Assembly (NCBI GenBank): GCA_019931185.1
Contig: JAINDK010000023.1
Location: 1-64,000 of the forward strand
From: Bryobacter sp. CoA8 C33
GTDB taxonomy: Bacteria > Acidobacteriota > Terriglobia > Bryobacterales > Bryobacteraceae
DNA length: 64,000 bases
Direction of reading: 5' to 3'
Part shown: in pieces, positions 17,951 through 26,348 of the stretch
How positions within the stretch are numbered: the first letter of the stretch is position 1
Layout of the letters: the number at the start of each line of letters is the position of its first letter
Notes under the pieces: model-generated
What the model was told of the DNA's origin: nothing
The model's database searches: none
What the model saw: the letters and a program-made list of their open reading frames with translations, nothing else
Translations under genes and position numbers: made by a program

Positions 17951-19642
17951 GGACCCTTCGACGACTTTGACGATTTGATTGACGGGTAGATCGGTGAGGC
18001 GGTCATGGAGGCCGCTGGGCCAGAGGATCTCGATGGTGGCGCGCTCGGCGGAGGCGAGGCCGAAGTGGACGCGGAGGTCGTTTTGGGAGAGGTAGCTGCC
18101 GCCGCTGGAGACTTCGGCGATGAGGCGGCGTCCGGCGGCGTGGCAGATGACGCGGGCGCCGATGGCGCTGCGGTTGGAGCGGACGCCGACGGCTTTGACT
18201 TTGATCCAGTTGTGTTTGAGGGTGGACTGGCAACGGAGGAGCTGGGGAAGATCATTGACGCAGTTGACGAGGACGTCGAGGTCGCCGTCGTTGTCAAAAT
18301 CACCGATGGCCATGCCGCGGCCAGGGACCTGTTCGAGGATGCCGGGGCCGAGGGAGGCGGAGATTTCGGTGAACTTGCCGTTGCCGAGGTTGCGGTAAGC
18401 GACTTTGCGCTGGCGGTAGCCGGACTCGGTGCTGGATTCGCCGACTTCGGGGAAGACATGGCCATTGCAGAGGAGGATGTCGGGGTAGGAGTCGTTGTCG
18501 AAATCGAGGAAGGCGGCTCCCCAGCCGAGGAAGCGGGTGACGCGGCCGAGGCCAGCCTGGAAGGTCTGATCGTCGAAGATGCCTTTGCCGAGGTTGCGGT
18601 AGAGGCTGGTGGTGTCGCCGGCGAAGTTGGTTTTGACGATGTCGAGGAGGCCATCGCCGTCGTAGTCGGCGGTGGCGACGCCCATGCCGGCCTGGGGCTT
18701 GCCGTCGGCGGAGTAAGCGGCGCCGGCTTCGATGGCGATATCGGTGAAGGTGCCGTCGTGGTTGTTCTTGTAGAGAGTGGAAGAAGTGGAGTCGTTGGCG
18801 ACGTAGATGTCGGGCCAACCGTCGTTGTCGAGGTCGGCGGCGATGACGCCGAGGCCATAGGTACCGGGGGTTTTGAGGATGCCGCTTGAGGCGGAGACAT
18901 CGGTGAACTTGCCGTTGCCCTCGTTGTGGAAGAGGATGTTTTTGCCACCCTGGAGGCCGGGGGGGCCGCAGGCGACGAGGATGCCTTTGTACTTGCAGGG
19001 GCCGGATTCGGGAAGAGGAGCGGTTTTGGGATCGAAGTCGATGTAGTTGGCGATGAAGAGGTCGAGGTGGCCGTCGCGGTCGTAGTCGAGGAAAGCGCAG
19101 CCGGTGTTGTGGCGTTTGAGGCCGGAGGTGGCGCGGGTGGTGACGCCGGCGGAGGCGGCCACGTCGACGAACTTGCCGTTGCCGAGGTTTTTCCAGAGTG
19201 AGCAGTCGCCCCAATAGGAGACAAAGAGGTCGTCGAGGCCGTCGTTGTTGTAATCGCCGACGCAGCAGCCGGAGCCCCAGCCGGTGCGGGCGATGCCGGC
19301 GGGGATGGTGACGTCGGTGAAGGTGCCGTCGCGATTGTTCTTGAACAGGCGGCTGACGGGTGCGCCGCCGGCGGGCCAAGTGGTTTCAAAGCGGGTGCCG
19401 TTGACGAGGAAGATGTCGAGCCAGCCGTCGTGATCGAAGTCGAAGAAAGCGGCGCCGCAACCGGTGGTTTCGATGAGGAATTTGTTACGGGCCTGGCTGC
19501 CGTAGATGGTTTTGGCGCGGAGGCCGGAATCTTTGGCGACATTGACGAATTCGACGCCAAGGGGGAGGCCGGCGAGAAGGTCGGCGCCGGTGAAGACGGC
19601 CGCCGAGCGGGAGAGGGAGCGAATTAGAGTCCTGCGGGTCAA
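17939..19642 (-). CDS. CRTAC1-family FG-GAP/ASPIC-UnbV repeat protein
   Basis: About 567 residues. Seven FG-GAP/VCBS units each have a calcium-binding D-x-D-x-D-G type loop (for example FDFDHDGWLDIFLVNG, GDYNNDGLDDLFV, ADYDGDGLLDIVKTN, GDFDNDGDLDVLVN). A C-terminal ASPIC/UnbV domain follows (IGARVICHAAGRRLIAEVSS to ILWPSGLHDRLTDLP). The start is taken as TTG at 19642 (LTRRTLIRSLSRSAAVF). It follows the stop of the RraA-like gene at 19686 and gives a twin-arginine leader; no ATG or GTG is available nearby. The predicted product is an exported calcium-dependent beta-propeller with adhesive or carbohydrate-related role. It overlaps the convergent TPR gene by 12 bases. Confidence 0.9.
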   Translation of the reverse strand: MTRRTLIRSLSRSAAVFTGADLLAGLPLGVEFVNVAKDSGLRAKTIYGSQARNKFLIETTGCGAAFFDFDHDGWLDIFLVNGTRFETTWPAGGAPVSRLFKNNRDGTFTDVTIPAGIARTGWGSGCCVGDYNNDGLDDLFVSYWGDCSLWKNLGNGKFVDVAASAGVTTRATSGLKRHNTGCAFLDYDRDGHLDLFIANYIDFDPKTAPLPESGPCKYKGILVACGPPGLQGGKNILFHNEGNGKFTDVSASSGILKTPGTYGLGVIAADLDNDGWPDIYVANDSTSSTLYKNNHDGTFTDIAIEAGAAYSADGKPQAGMGVATADYDGDGLLDIVKTNFAGDTTSLYRNLGKGIFDDQTFQAGLGRVTRFLGWGAAFLDFDNDSYPDILLCNGHVFPEVGESSTESGYRQRKVAYRNLGNGKFTEISASLGPGILEQVPGRGMAIGDFDNDGDLDVLVNCVNDLPQLLRCQSTLKHNWIKVKAVGVRSNRSAIGARVICHAAGRRLIAEVSSGGSYLSQNDLRVHFGLASAERATIEILWPSGLHDRLTDLPVNQIVKVVEGSSPA

Positions 19643-19685
19643 GAGTCGGATTCCCGGGAAAGCCCGTGAGGGAGACGGGGTGGAG

Positions 19686-20417
19686 TTAAATGCGGTTGAA
19701 GCGCTGCACGGTTTGGGTGAGGCTTTTGAACTGCTTGATGAAGGGCACCATTTTGGATTCGCGGTCGTCGATTTCCTGAGCGCGCTTGAGGATGGCATTC
19801 TGTTGGGTCTGGGGTACGACGACAACGCCATCTTCGCCGGCGATGATGATGTCGCCGGGGGAGACGGAGATGCCGCCGCAGGTGACGGGGATGTCCTTGG
19901 CGACGCTGGCGAAGCGGCTGACACTCGAGCCGGGGCTGACGGAGCGGGCGAAGACGGAAAGGCCGAGGGAGCGAATTTCGGCGAGGTCGCGGACGCCGCC
20001 ATCGAGGACGATGCCGGCCATGCCGCGGGCTTTGGCGGCGGTGGCCATGAGGCCGCCGAGACCAGCGAGATCGAGGCTGTCTTCGACGACGATGATGCCG
20101 ACTTCACCGGGTTTGGCGGCGTCAATCATGGCGACGCTGTGTTGGGCGGAGAGGGCGGCGGTGGCTTTTTCCCTGGGGGCGGCTTTGAGCAAGGCCGTGG
20201 TGGCGCGGCCGACGAAGGCGCCGCCGACGCGGGGGCGCATGTCGTGAGACATATAACCGCGCTGGCCGGTGATCTGATCGACGGCATCGGCGACGGAGGC
20301 GACCGTGGAGCGGGCGAAACCGGCGAGGAGGGGGTCGGAGTAAGCGGGCTTGGTGGCCTGCGCAAAGCTGACGACAAGAAGGGCGGCGAGGGGGATGAAG
20401 TAGAGGAGCTTTTTCAT
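19686..20417 (-). CDS. RraA-like aldolase-fold protein with signal peptide
   Basis: 243 residues. Residues 1-20 (MKKLLYFIPLAALLVVSFAQ) form a convincing Sec signal peptide. The rest matches the RraA/HMG-CHA aldolase family: a glycine-rich segment, the family motif GGVRDLAEIRSLGLSVFAR and PGDIIIAGEDGVVVVPQ. The GxxRD arginine and aspartate used by the aldolases for metal and substrate binding are present. Typical family members are cytoplasmic, so an exported version is unusual. It may act on a periplasmic keto acid or have lost the catalytic role. The next gene downstream is CRTAC1-like and the upstream gene is ATP-grasp (6-base gap), all on one strand. Confidence 0.85.
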   Translation of the reverse strand: MKKLLYFIPLAALLVVSFAQATKPAYSDPLLAGFARSTVASVADAVDQITGQRGYMSHDMRPRVGGAFVGRATTALLKAAPREKATAALSAQHSVAMIDAAKPGEVGIIVVEDSLDLAGLGGLMATAAKARGMAGIVLDGGVRDLAEIRSLGLSVFARSVSPGSSVSRFASVAKDIPVTCGGISVSPGDIIIAGEDGVVVVPQTQQNAILKRAQEIDDRESKMVPFIKQFKSLTQTVQRFNRI

Positions 20418-20423
20418 GTGAGT

Positions 20424-21359
20424 TTACTTTCCATTGAGGAAGTGGGACCAACGGTATTCGGTTTGGGGGGGATCGTCGGAGAGGGCCTTTTGGACGGCGA
20501 GTTCAGCGACGTGGTGGACGATCCATTTGAAATTTTCGGCGCCGACGGATTCGAGGCCGGCGTCGGGGGCGGGATTCATGAAGTCGATGGCGTAAGGGAT
20601 GCCATTCTCGACGGCGAATTCCACTGTGTTGAGGTCGTAGCCGAGGGCGCGGCAGAGGGTGAGGCAATCCTTGGTGAGACGGTCCTGGAGAGGGGGGGAG
20701 ATGGGAGCAGGATCCTTGACGTAACGCTCGGCGTGGGGGGCGCGGGGGTCATAGGGCATGATATGGACATGCTGCTGGCCGACGACGTAGCAGCGGTAGT
20801 ATTCGGTGAAATTGACGGCGGCCTGGAGGGTCATGCAGAGGGTGCCGGTGCGATCATAAGCGGCGAAGAGTTCTTCGGGGGAATTGACCTGATAGACGTC
20901 GCGCCAGCCGCCGCCGTCGAAGGGCTTGAGAAAGGCGGGGAAGCCGACGTAGTCGAAGATCTCCTGCCAGTTGAGGGGAAAGATGAGATTGCGCATGGAC
21001 TGGGAGGTGGTGCCGGGGGGGTGGGAGTGATGGGGAAGGATGACAGTGCGCGGGATGGCGATGCCGATCTTGGAGGCAAGGGAGTAATTGAAAAACTTGT
21101 CATCGGCACTCCACCAGAAGGGATTGTTGATGACTTGAGTGCCGGTGAGGACGGCGTTCTTGAGGAAGGCGCGGTAAAAGGGAATGTCGTGGCTGATGCG
21201 GTCGACGATGACGCGGTAGCCGGAGGGCTCGGCCATTTTGATGCCGCCGATTTGAAGGTGTTCGGCGAGGACGCCGGGAACCTTCATGGAGTTAATGTAG
21301 TCGACGAGGGCGGGGGGGAAGCTGGTCTCCATTCCATAGACAACGGCGATCTTACGCAT
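20424..21359 (-). CDS. ATP-grasp family carboxylate-amine ligase-like protein
   Basis: 311 residues with a preATP-grasp start (MRKIAVVYGMETSFPPALVD) and an ATP-grasp core. FPAFLKPFDGGGWRDVYQV holds the phosphate-binding glycine loop. YDLNTVEFAVENGIPYAIDFMNPAPD has the acidic/Asn metal-binding residues of the family. No signal peptide, so it is cytoplasmic. It sits 14 bases after an esterase-family gene and 6 bases before the RraA-like gene. ATP-grasp enzymes join a carboxylate to an amine or thiol through an acyl phosphate. The substrate is unknown here. The esterase neighbour suggests a small peptide or ester metabolite. Confidence 0.85.
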   Translation of the reverse strand: MRKIAVVYGMETSFPPALVDYINSMKVPGVLAEHLQIGGIKMAEPSGYRVIVDRISHDIPFYRAFLKNAVLTGTQVINNPFWWSADDKFFNYSLASKIGIAIPRTVILPHHSHPPGTTSQSMRNLIFPLNWQEIFDYVGFPAFLKPFDGGGWRDVYQVNSPEELFAAYDRTGTLCMTLQAAVNFTEYYRCYVVGQQHVHIMPYDPRAPHAERYVKDPAPISPPLQDRLTKDCLTLCRALGYDLNTVEFAVENGIPYAIDFMNPAPDAGLESVGAENFKWIVHHVAELAVQKALSDDPPQTEYRWSHFLNGK

Positions 21360-21373
21360 GGTTGACTCCTAGG

Positions 21374-22090
21374 TTAAGCGAAATAGGCGCGGGCCATGAG
21401 GCGCCACAGAGGCCAGTCGTGAGGGAGGTTATTATTCCAGACATCGAGGCGGTGGGGGATGTGCTTGCGGCCGAGGATATCGGCGAGGCGGTAATTGTCG
21501 CCGAGGCAGATGTCGTGATTGGAGGCGGCGAGGATGATGTGCCAATCGCCGTGGTAATGCGCGTGGAACCAGGCATCGTCGAGTTGGGGGAGATAGTCGA
21601 CGGGGTTGTGGAGGTAGGCGAGCTCGTCGAAGTGGCCGTGGAGGAAGGGACGGTTATCGAAGGCGCCGGATAGGGAGACGCAGCGGGTGACGGCGTCGGG
21701 GTGGCGGAGGGCGAAGTTGACGGCGTGATAGCCGCCGAAGGAGCAGCCGTGGACAGTGAGGTCGATGCGGCCGGAGCGATGGCGGATAAGGGGGAGGACC
21801 TCATGGAGGATGTATTGTTCGTAGGCGTCGTGACGGCGGACGCGATCGGCGGGGTGGGCGGATTTGTTGTACCAGGATTCAGCATCGACGCTGTCGACGC
21901 AGAAGAGCATGAGGTGGCCGTGGTTGAGGCGGTCCCAGAGGGTTTCGACCATGCGGTTGTCTTCGTATTCGTGGAAAGAACCCATCGAGGAGGGGAAGAC
22001 GAGGACGGGGTGACCGGTGTGGCCGAACTGGAGAAGCTGCATGTCCTTGTGCAGACGGGGGCTTGCCCAGCGGTGATACTCGCGGTGCAT
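21374..22090 (-). CDS. esterase-family alpha/beta hydrolase
   Basis: About 238 residues from the ATG at 22090 (MHREYHRWASPRLHKDMQLL). The frame is open further upstream, but that part overlaps the divergent acylase gene. The nucleophile elbow is VHGCSFGGYHAVNFALRHPD (G-C-S-F-G), with typical strand-turn flanks of the EstD/feruloyl-esterase group (PF00756-like). Likely acid and base residues lie in ASNHDICLGDN and NLPHDWPLW. No signal peptide, so cytoplasmic. It is the first gene of a minus-strand run with ATP-grasp (14-base gap) and RraA-like genes. It starts 37 bases from the plus-strand acylase, so the two promoters share a very short region. Confidence 0.86.
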   Translation of the reverse strand: MHREYHRWASPRLHKDMQLLQFGHTGHPVLVFPSSMGSFHEYEDNRMVETLWDRLNHGHLMLFCVDSVDAESWYNKSAHPADRVRRHDAYEQYILHEVLPLIRHRSGRIDLTVHGCSFGGYHAVNFALRHPDAVTRCVSLSGAFDNRPFLHGHFDELAYLHNPVDYLPQLDDAWFHAHYHGDWHIILAASNHDICLGDNYRLADILGRKHIPHRLDVWNNNLPHDWPLWRLMARAYFA

Positions 22091-22127
22091 GAAAGGATCA
22101 GGATAGCAAGCGGAGTATGCTATTCGA

Positions 22128-24131
22128 ATGAAGCTTGAATGTCTGCTACTGGTTGCCGCGCTGGGGATGGAAGCGGCGCCGCGGGGCGTGGAGATCCTCT
22201 GGGACAAATATGGAGTGGCGCATGTTTATGCACGAGACAAAGAGGGGATGTTCTACGGGTATGGATATGCGCAGATGCAAAGCCATGCGAATCTGATCCT
22301 GAAGCTGTATGGGGAATCGCGGGGACGGGGGGCGGAGTATTGGGGGCCGAAGGGACTGGAGCTCGATCAGTGGGTGCATTTGAACGAGGTGCCGCAGCGG
22401 GCCGAGCAGTGGTACCGGATGCAGACGCCGGAGTTCAAGAAGTATCTGGTGGCCTTCGCCGAGGGGATGAACGAGTATGCAAAGCGGCATCCGGAGGCGA
22501 TCGGGGAGGAGTACCGGCAGGTGCTGCCGGTGGAGCCGGTGGACAGTTTGCGGCACGTGCACAGGATTGTGCATTTCAGCTATGTGTCGTCGCAGATGCG
22601 GGTGAAGGCGGCGGCGACAGGACGAAGCGGTGAGGCGGGGGGGATTGGGTCGAATGCCTGGGCGATCATGCCGAAGAAGAGCGCGGCGGGGACGCCGATG
22701 CTGCTGATGAATCCGCACTTGCCGTGGCAGGATTGGTACACGTATTGCGAGGTGCACCTGAACGGGCCGGGGATGAATTTGTATGGGGCGAGCCAGGTGG
22801 GATTCCCGGTATTGCGATTTGTGTTTTCAGACTATCTCGGGTTTACGCAGACGGTGAATTCGATTGACGCGAGCGATCTTTACCGGATCACGCCGGATGG
22901 GGAAGGATACCGGTTTGATGGGGAGAAGAAATCATATGAGAAGACGAGGGCGGTGATCAAGGTAAAGGGTGGGGCGGATGTGGTGATGGAAATCAAGAAG
23001 ACGGTGCATGGGCCGGTGGTGTGGGACGAAGGGGGGAAAGTGATTGCAATGCGGACGGGGGGACTGGACCGGCCGTATCTGTTGGAGCAGTACTGGAAGA
23101 TGGCGATTGCGAAGAATTTCGCGGAGTATCAGGCGCAGGTTTCCCGGCTGGAGGTGCCGACGTTTAATATCACGTACGCGGACAAGGACGGGCACGTGAT
23201 GTATCTGTTTAACGGAACACTGCCGAAGCGCAAGAGCGGGGATCTGGCGTATTGGGCGGGGATTGTGCCGGGCGATCGGAGCGAAACGCTTTGGACGGAA
23301 TATCACCGCTACGAGGAGTTGCCGAAGGTGGTGGATCCGCCGAGTGGCTGGGTGCAAAACACGAATGATCCGCCGTGGACGGCGACGTTGCCGTCGCTCG
23401 ATTGGACGAAGTATCCGGAGTATGCGGCGGGCAAGGACTATACGATGCGGTCGCGGAGTTCGCTTGAGATGTTGACGCGGGAGGAAAAGCTGAGTTTTGA
23501 GAAGTTGGAGGAGTATAAACATTCGACGCGGCTAGTGATGGCAGACCGGATGTTGGATGACCTGCTGGCGGCGGCGCCGGAGGGCGCGGCGAAGAAGGTG
23601 TTAGCGGGGTGGGACCGGAAGGCGGATAACGGGAGTGTGGGGGCGGTATTGTTTGAAGAGTTGATGAAGGGATTCCGGCCGGAATGGAAGCTGGCGGCGG
23701 ACCCGAAGCGGCCGCTCGAGACGCCGATGGGGCTAAAGAACGCGGCGGCTGGGGTGGCGGCGCTCGAGAGAGCAGCGGCGGAGGTGGTGAAGCGGCACGG
23801 ACGGCTGGATGTGCCGTATGGGGAGGTGAACCGGTTGCGGTACCGCGGGGCGAATCTGCCGGGTAATGGAGCTGATGGAGGATTGGGGGCGTTTCGGGTG
23901 ATCCGGTTTGGCCCGAAGGGGCCGGTGCATGGAGAAACGTTCGTGGCGCTGGTGGAGTGGCAGAAGGGAGGGCCGCGGGCAAAGGTGCTGGTGAGCTACG
24001 GGAGTTCGTCGCAGCCGGGGACGAAACATGATGTGGATCAATTGCCGCTGCTGAGCGAGAAGAAGATGCGGAATGCGTGGAGGACGCGCAAGGAGGTGGA
24101 GCGGAACCTGGAGAGCAAGGATGTGTTTTGA
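22128..24131 (+). CDS. penicillin acylase family (Ntn-hydrolase) protein
   Basis: 667 residues with a short signal peptide (MKLECLLLVAALGMEAAP). The family start RGVEILWDKYGVAHVYARDK is followed by the hallmark GGIGSNAWAIMPKKSAAGTP near residue 170. The serine of GSN would become the N-terminal nucleophile of the beta subunit after autocatalytic cleavage. LLMNPHLPW follows as expected. Members hydrolyse amide bonds of acylated substrates such as penicillins, homoserine lactones or N-acyl peptides in the periplasm. Substrate is unknown here. It is transcribed alone and is divergent from the esterase/ATP-grasp run. Confidence 0.9.
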   Translation: MKLECLLLVAALGMEAAPRGVEILWDKYGVAHVYARDKEGMFYGYGYAQMQSHANLILKLYGESRGRGAEYWGPKGLELDQWVHLNEVPQRAEQWYRMQTPEFKKYLVAFAEGMNEYAKRHPEAIGEEYRQVLPVEPVDSLRHVHRIVHFSYVSSQMRVKAAATGRSGEAGGIGSNAWAIMPKKSAAGTPMLLMNPHLPWQDWYTYCEVHLNGPGMNLYGASQVGFPVLRFVFSDYLGFTQTVNSIDASDLYRITPDGEGYRFDGEKKSYEKTRAVIKVKGGADVVMEIKKTVHGPVVWDEGGKVIAMRTGGLDRPYLLEQYWKMAIAKNFAEYQAQVSRLEVPTFNITYADKDGHVMYLFNGTLPKRKSGDLAYWAGIVPGDRSETLWTEYHRYEELPKVVDPPSGWVQNTNDPPWTATLPSLDWTKYPEYAAGKDYTMRSRSSLEMLTREEKLSFEKLEEYKHSTRLVMADRMLDDLLAAAPEGAAKKVLAGWDRKADNGSVGAVLFEELMKGFRPEWKLAADPKRPLETPMGLKNAAAGVAALERAAAEVVKRHGRLDVPYGEVNRLRYRGANLPGNGADGGLGAFRVIRFGPKGPVHGETFVALVEWQKGGPRAKVLVSYGSSSQPGTKHDVDQLPLLSEKKMRNAWRTRKEVERNLESKDVF

Positions 24132-24172
24132 GGGGTGATTGTAAAGCGTGCCAGAGTGAGAGCGGAACGAAC

Positions 24173-24550
24173 TCAAACCTGCACTAACTTCAAGTCTGGG
24201 GAAATTCGGCGGAGATCGCCGGCATCGCTTGTGACCACAGCCTGCTGAGTTCGTTGCGCGCAAACGAGAACGTGGGCGTCGACGATATCGACCGTTGCGG
24301 TTTTGGCCAGCAATCACCCTACGGCAGTAGCGTCTGGACCATGTAATGGCATCAGGTCCGTGCCGGGTTGGCGAATTAGCCGGGAGAGTCTGGCCTGACG
24401 CGCGGGGTTGCGCATGGCCTGAGCTAATGCTGTCGCGGGTATTGTGATTCGAAGGCCCCGCTCCATGGTTCGAGCCAATAAGGCCAGAACTTGGCGGTTG
24501 CCGCGCTTGATGGCGATCAAGCCGCCGGTATCCAAGGTCAGCCCGCTCAT
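24173..24550 (-). pseudogene. VapC-like PIN toxin broken by an in-frame TGA
   Basis: Read through one stop, the frame encodes 125 residues of a typical PIN domain. D7 lies in LTLDTGGLIAIKRGNR, D91 in VDIVDAHVLV, and D109/D112 in VVTSDAGDLRRIS. Codon 79 is TGA at 24314-24316, so the translated product is 78 residues and lacks three of the metal-binding aspartates. A change from CGA would restore GRLLAKT, a common PIN sequence. The gene overlaps its antitoxin by 4 bases (ATGA), the usual toxin-antitoxin coupling. The toxin is probably inactive, unless the stop is a sequencing error or is read through. Confidence 0.8.
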
Positions 24551-24828
24551 GCTGCTTTTCGCTTGCGCGCATGGGCCCGCCGAGGTGGCGACAGAATCGA
24601 ATCAGCCCAATCTCGTTCCTTCCCAGTCAGGGGGCCGCCGGTTTGTTGAAGTGCTTCGGCGAGCATTTCGCGCCATCCCGCGGCGTCGTTCAGGGCAACT
24701 CCAAGGGCATGCTTTACGAAGGCCGAGATCTTCGCTGCTTGACCGGCTTTGACCAGAGCAGGAATTTCTTGCAGCTGGTCTTTGGCCAATGTGGTTGTAA
24801 CTTTCGCGGTCGCTATACCAATGACCAT
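24547..24828 (-). CDS. VapB-like antitoxin partner of the broken PIN toxin
   Basis: 93 residues from the ATG at 24828. The N-terminal part (TAKVTTTLAKDQLQEIPALV, then KISAFVKHALGVAL) resembles a ribbon-helix-helix DNA-binding antitoxin. The C-terminal part is basic (RRAHARKRKAA). Its stop overlaps the toxin start by 4 bases. It begins 23 bases after the carboxylesterase stop, on the same strand, and has an AT-rich upstream segment that may be its promoter. It should bind and neutralise a PIN ribonuclease and autorepress, but the toxin here is interrupted. RHH assignment is by pattern only. Confidence 0.75.
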   Translation of the reverse strand: MVIGIATAKVTTTLAKDQLQEIPALVKAGQAAKISAFVKHALGVALNDAAGWREMLAEALQQTGGPLTGKERDWADSILSPPRRAHARKRKAA

Positions 24829-24851
24829 ACTATTTGGGGTGGCCGGCGTAA

Positions 24852-26348
24852 TTAGGGAATAGTAAGGTCGAGCGCCTGGTAACGGTGTTGGTGTGTATCG
24901 GGGTGGGCGCGGGGGTGAGTGTCGATGTGGAGGACGGGATTGTCTTTGCCCTGTAGGGATGGCCAGGGGGGGAGACCGGGGCCGTTGGGGTTGCCGGACT
25001 TGATGAAGTTGACGAAGTAGGACTGCAGGAGGTGGGAGACTTTGTAGTCGTCGGGCGTCCAGGCGAAGACGGTATTGGTGGAGAGGGTGCCGAGGGCGTA
25101 TTCGATTTCGGCGGAGTGGGAGGCGCCTTTGGCGCCGGGGCGGGGATGAGCGTAGTAATAGCGGTAGACGGGCTGAGTGCTGGAGTGGGCGGCGAGATGG
25201 AGCCACTGCCAGGTGTTGTGGCCGATGAAGTTGTCGCCAGCGAGATCGGTGGCGGCTTGTTGGGCTTCGGCTTCGGTGGCGGGGAGATAGGCTTTGAGGA
25301 CAGCGGGAGCATGGTCTAGAAAAAGCCGTTCGATGGCGGCTTTGAGGTTGGCGAGGGTGGCGGGTTCGCGGCCAAGGACGGCGCGGGGATTTTGTTCAAG
25401 AGAATTCCAGCCGCCGAGGAGGGGGACCTGGGCCTGGCGGCCGGCCTTGAGGATTTCGCGGGGGTGCTCGGGGAAGAAGTGGCCATCGACGATGGGCCAG
25501 AACCAAGGAGTGCCGGGTTTGCCGGCGGCCTCGAAGAGAATTTTGGTATCGGCGGAGCGGAGTTGTTCGAGGGTGGTGAGGCCGAGGTTGGCGGCGAATT
25601 TCCCGCCCTGCTCTTCGGCCTGTTTTAGGGAACCGGTAGAGGGCCGGGCGAGAATGGAGCCGCTCTCGCCGATGACGCCGGAGATGAGGCCGCGGGAGAG
25701 GGGGCTGATCATTTGGGCGGAGGCGGACATGGAGCCGGCGGATTCTCCGGCGATGGTGATGCGGCTGGGGTCACCGCCGAAGGCGGAGATGTTGGCAACC
25801 ACCCAGTGGAGGGCGGCGCTTTGGTCGAGCAGGCCCCAGTTGCCGGAGGCATGGTGGGGGCTCGAGGCAGTGAGAGCGGGATGGGCGAAGAAGCCGAAGA
25901 GGCCGAGGCGGTAATTGACGGTGATGGTGACGATGCCCCGGCGGGCCATGGCCGCGCCATCGTAGCGGGGCTCGGAGCCGTCGCCAGCCTGGAAGCCGCC
26001 ACCGTAGAAATAGACGAGGACGGGGAAACGTTCGCTGGGGGATTTGGCCGGCGTCCAAATGTTGAGGTAGAGGCAGTCTTCACTCATGCCGCGGGAGCGG
26101 AAGACCATGTCATTGAACAGGGGCTGCTGCATGCAGCGGGGGCCGAAGTTGCGAGCGTCCTTGATGCCCTCCCAGGCGTGGATGGGGGCGGGCGGGGCGA
26201 AGCGAAGTTCGCCGACGGGAGGTTGAGCAAACGGGACGCCGCGGAAGATGCGAATGCCGGCGAACTCGGCGCCATCGAGGGCGCCAAGGGGGGTATGGAC
26301 GCGCGTTTGCGCCTGGAGCAATAAGGGGAGAAGGAGGAGGAGCAACAT
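24852..26348 (-). CDS. type-B carboxylesterase (downstream copy)
   Basis: 498 residues with a signal peptide at 1-14 (MLLLLLLPLLLQAQ). It has the carboxylesterase start GALDGAEFAGIRIFRGVPFA and an SEDCLYLNIWTPAK block (signature 2). The oxyanion YFYGGGFQAGDG is followed by the nucleophile FGGDPSRITIAGESAGSMSA. It is a secreted serine ester hydrolase. It follows its paralogue with zero spacing (stop TAA then ATG), so translation may be coupled. It is shorter at the C-terminal half because it lacks a proline-rich insert present in the other copy. The substrate is unknown; such enzymes cleave esters of small acids or plant polymers. Confidence 0.9.
   Translation of the reverse strand: MLLLLLLPLLLQAQTRVHTPLGALDGAEFAGIRIFRGVPFAQPPVGELRFAPPAPIHAWEGIKDARNFGPRCMQQPLFNDMVFRSRGMSEDCLYLNIWTPAKSPSERFPVLVYFYGGGFQAGDGSEPRYDGAAMARRGIVTITVNYRLGLFGFFAHPALTASSPHHASGNWGLLDQSAALHWVVANISAFGGDPSRITIAGESAGSMSASAQMISPLSRGLISGVIGESGSILARPSTGSLKQAEEQGGKFAANLGLTTLEQLRSADTKILFEAAGKPGTPWFWPIVDGHFFPEHPREILKAGRQAQVPLLGGWNSLEQNPRAVLGREPATLANLKAAIERLFLDHAPAVLKAYLPATEAEAQQAATDLAGDNFIGHNTWQWLHLAAHSSTQPVYRYYYAHPRPGAKGASHSAEIEYALGTLSTNTVFAWTPDDYKVSHLLQSYFVNFIKSGNPNGPGLPPWPSLQGKDNPVLHIDTHPRAHPDTHQHRYQALDLTIP

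Noticed and set aside
24314-24316. Recoding of TGA as selenocysteine or tryptophan in the PIN toxin
   Set aside because: Other genes in the window use TGA as a normal stop, and the codon is not at a catalytic position; I see no stem-loop suggestive of a SECIS element.
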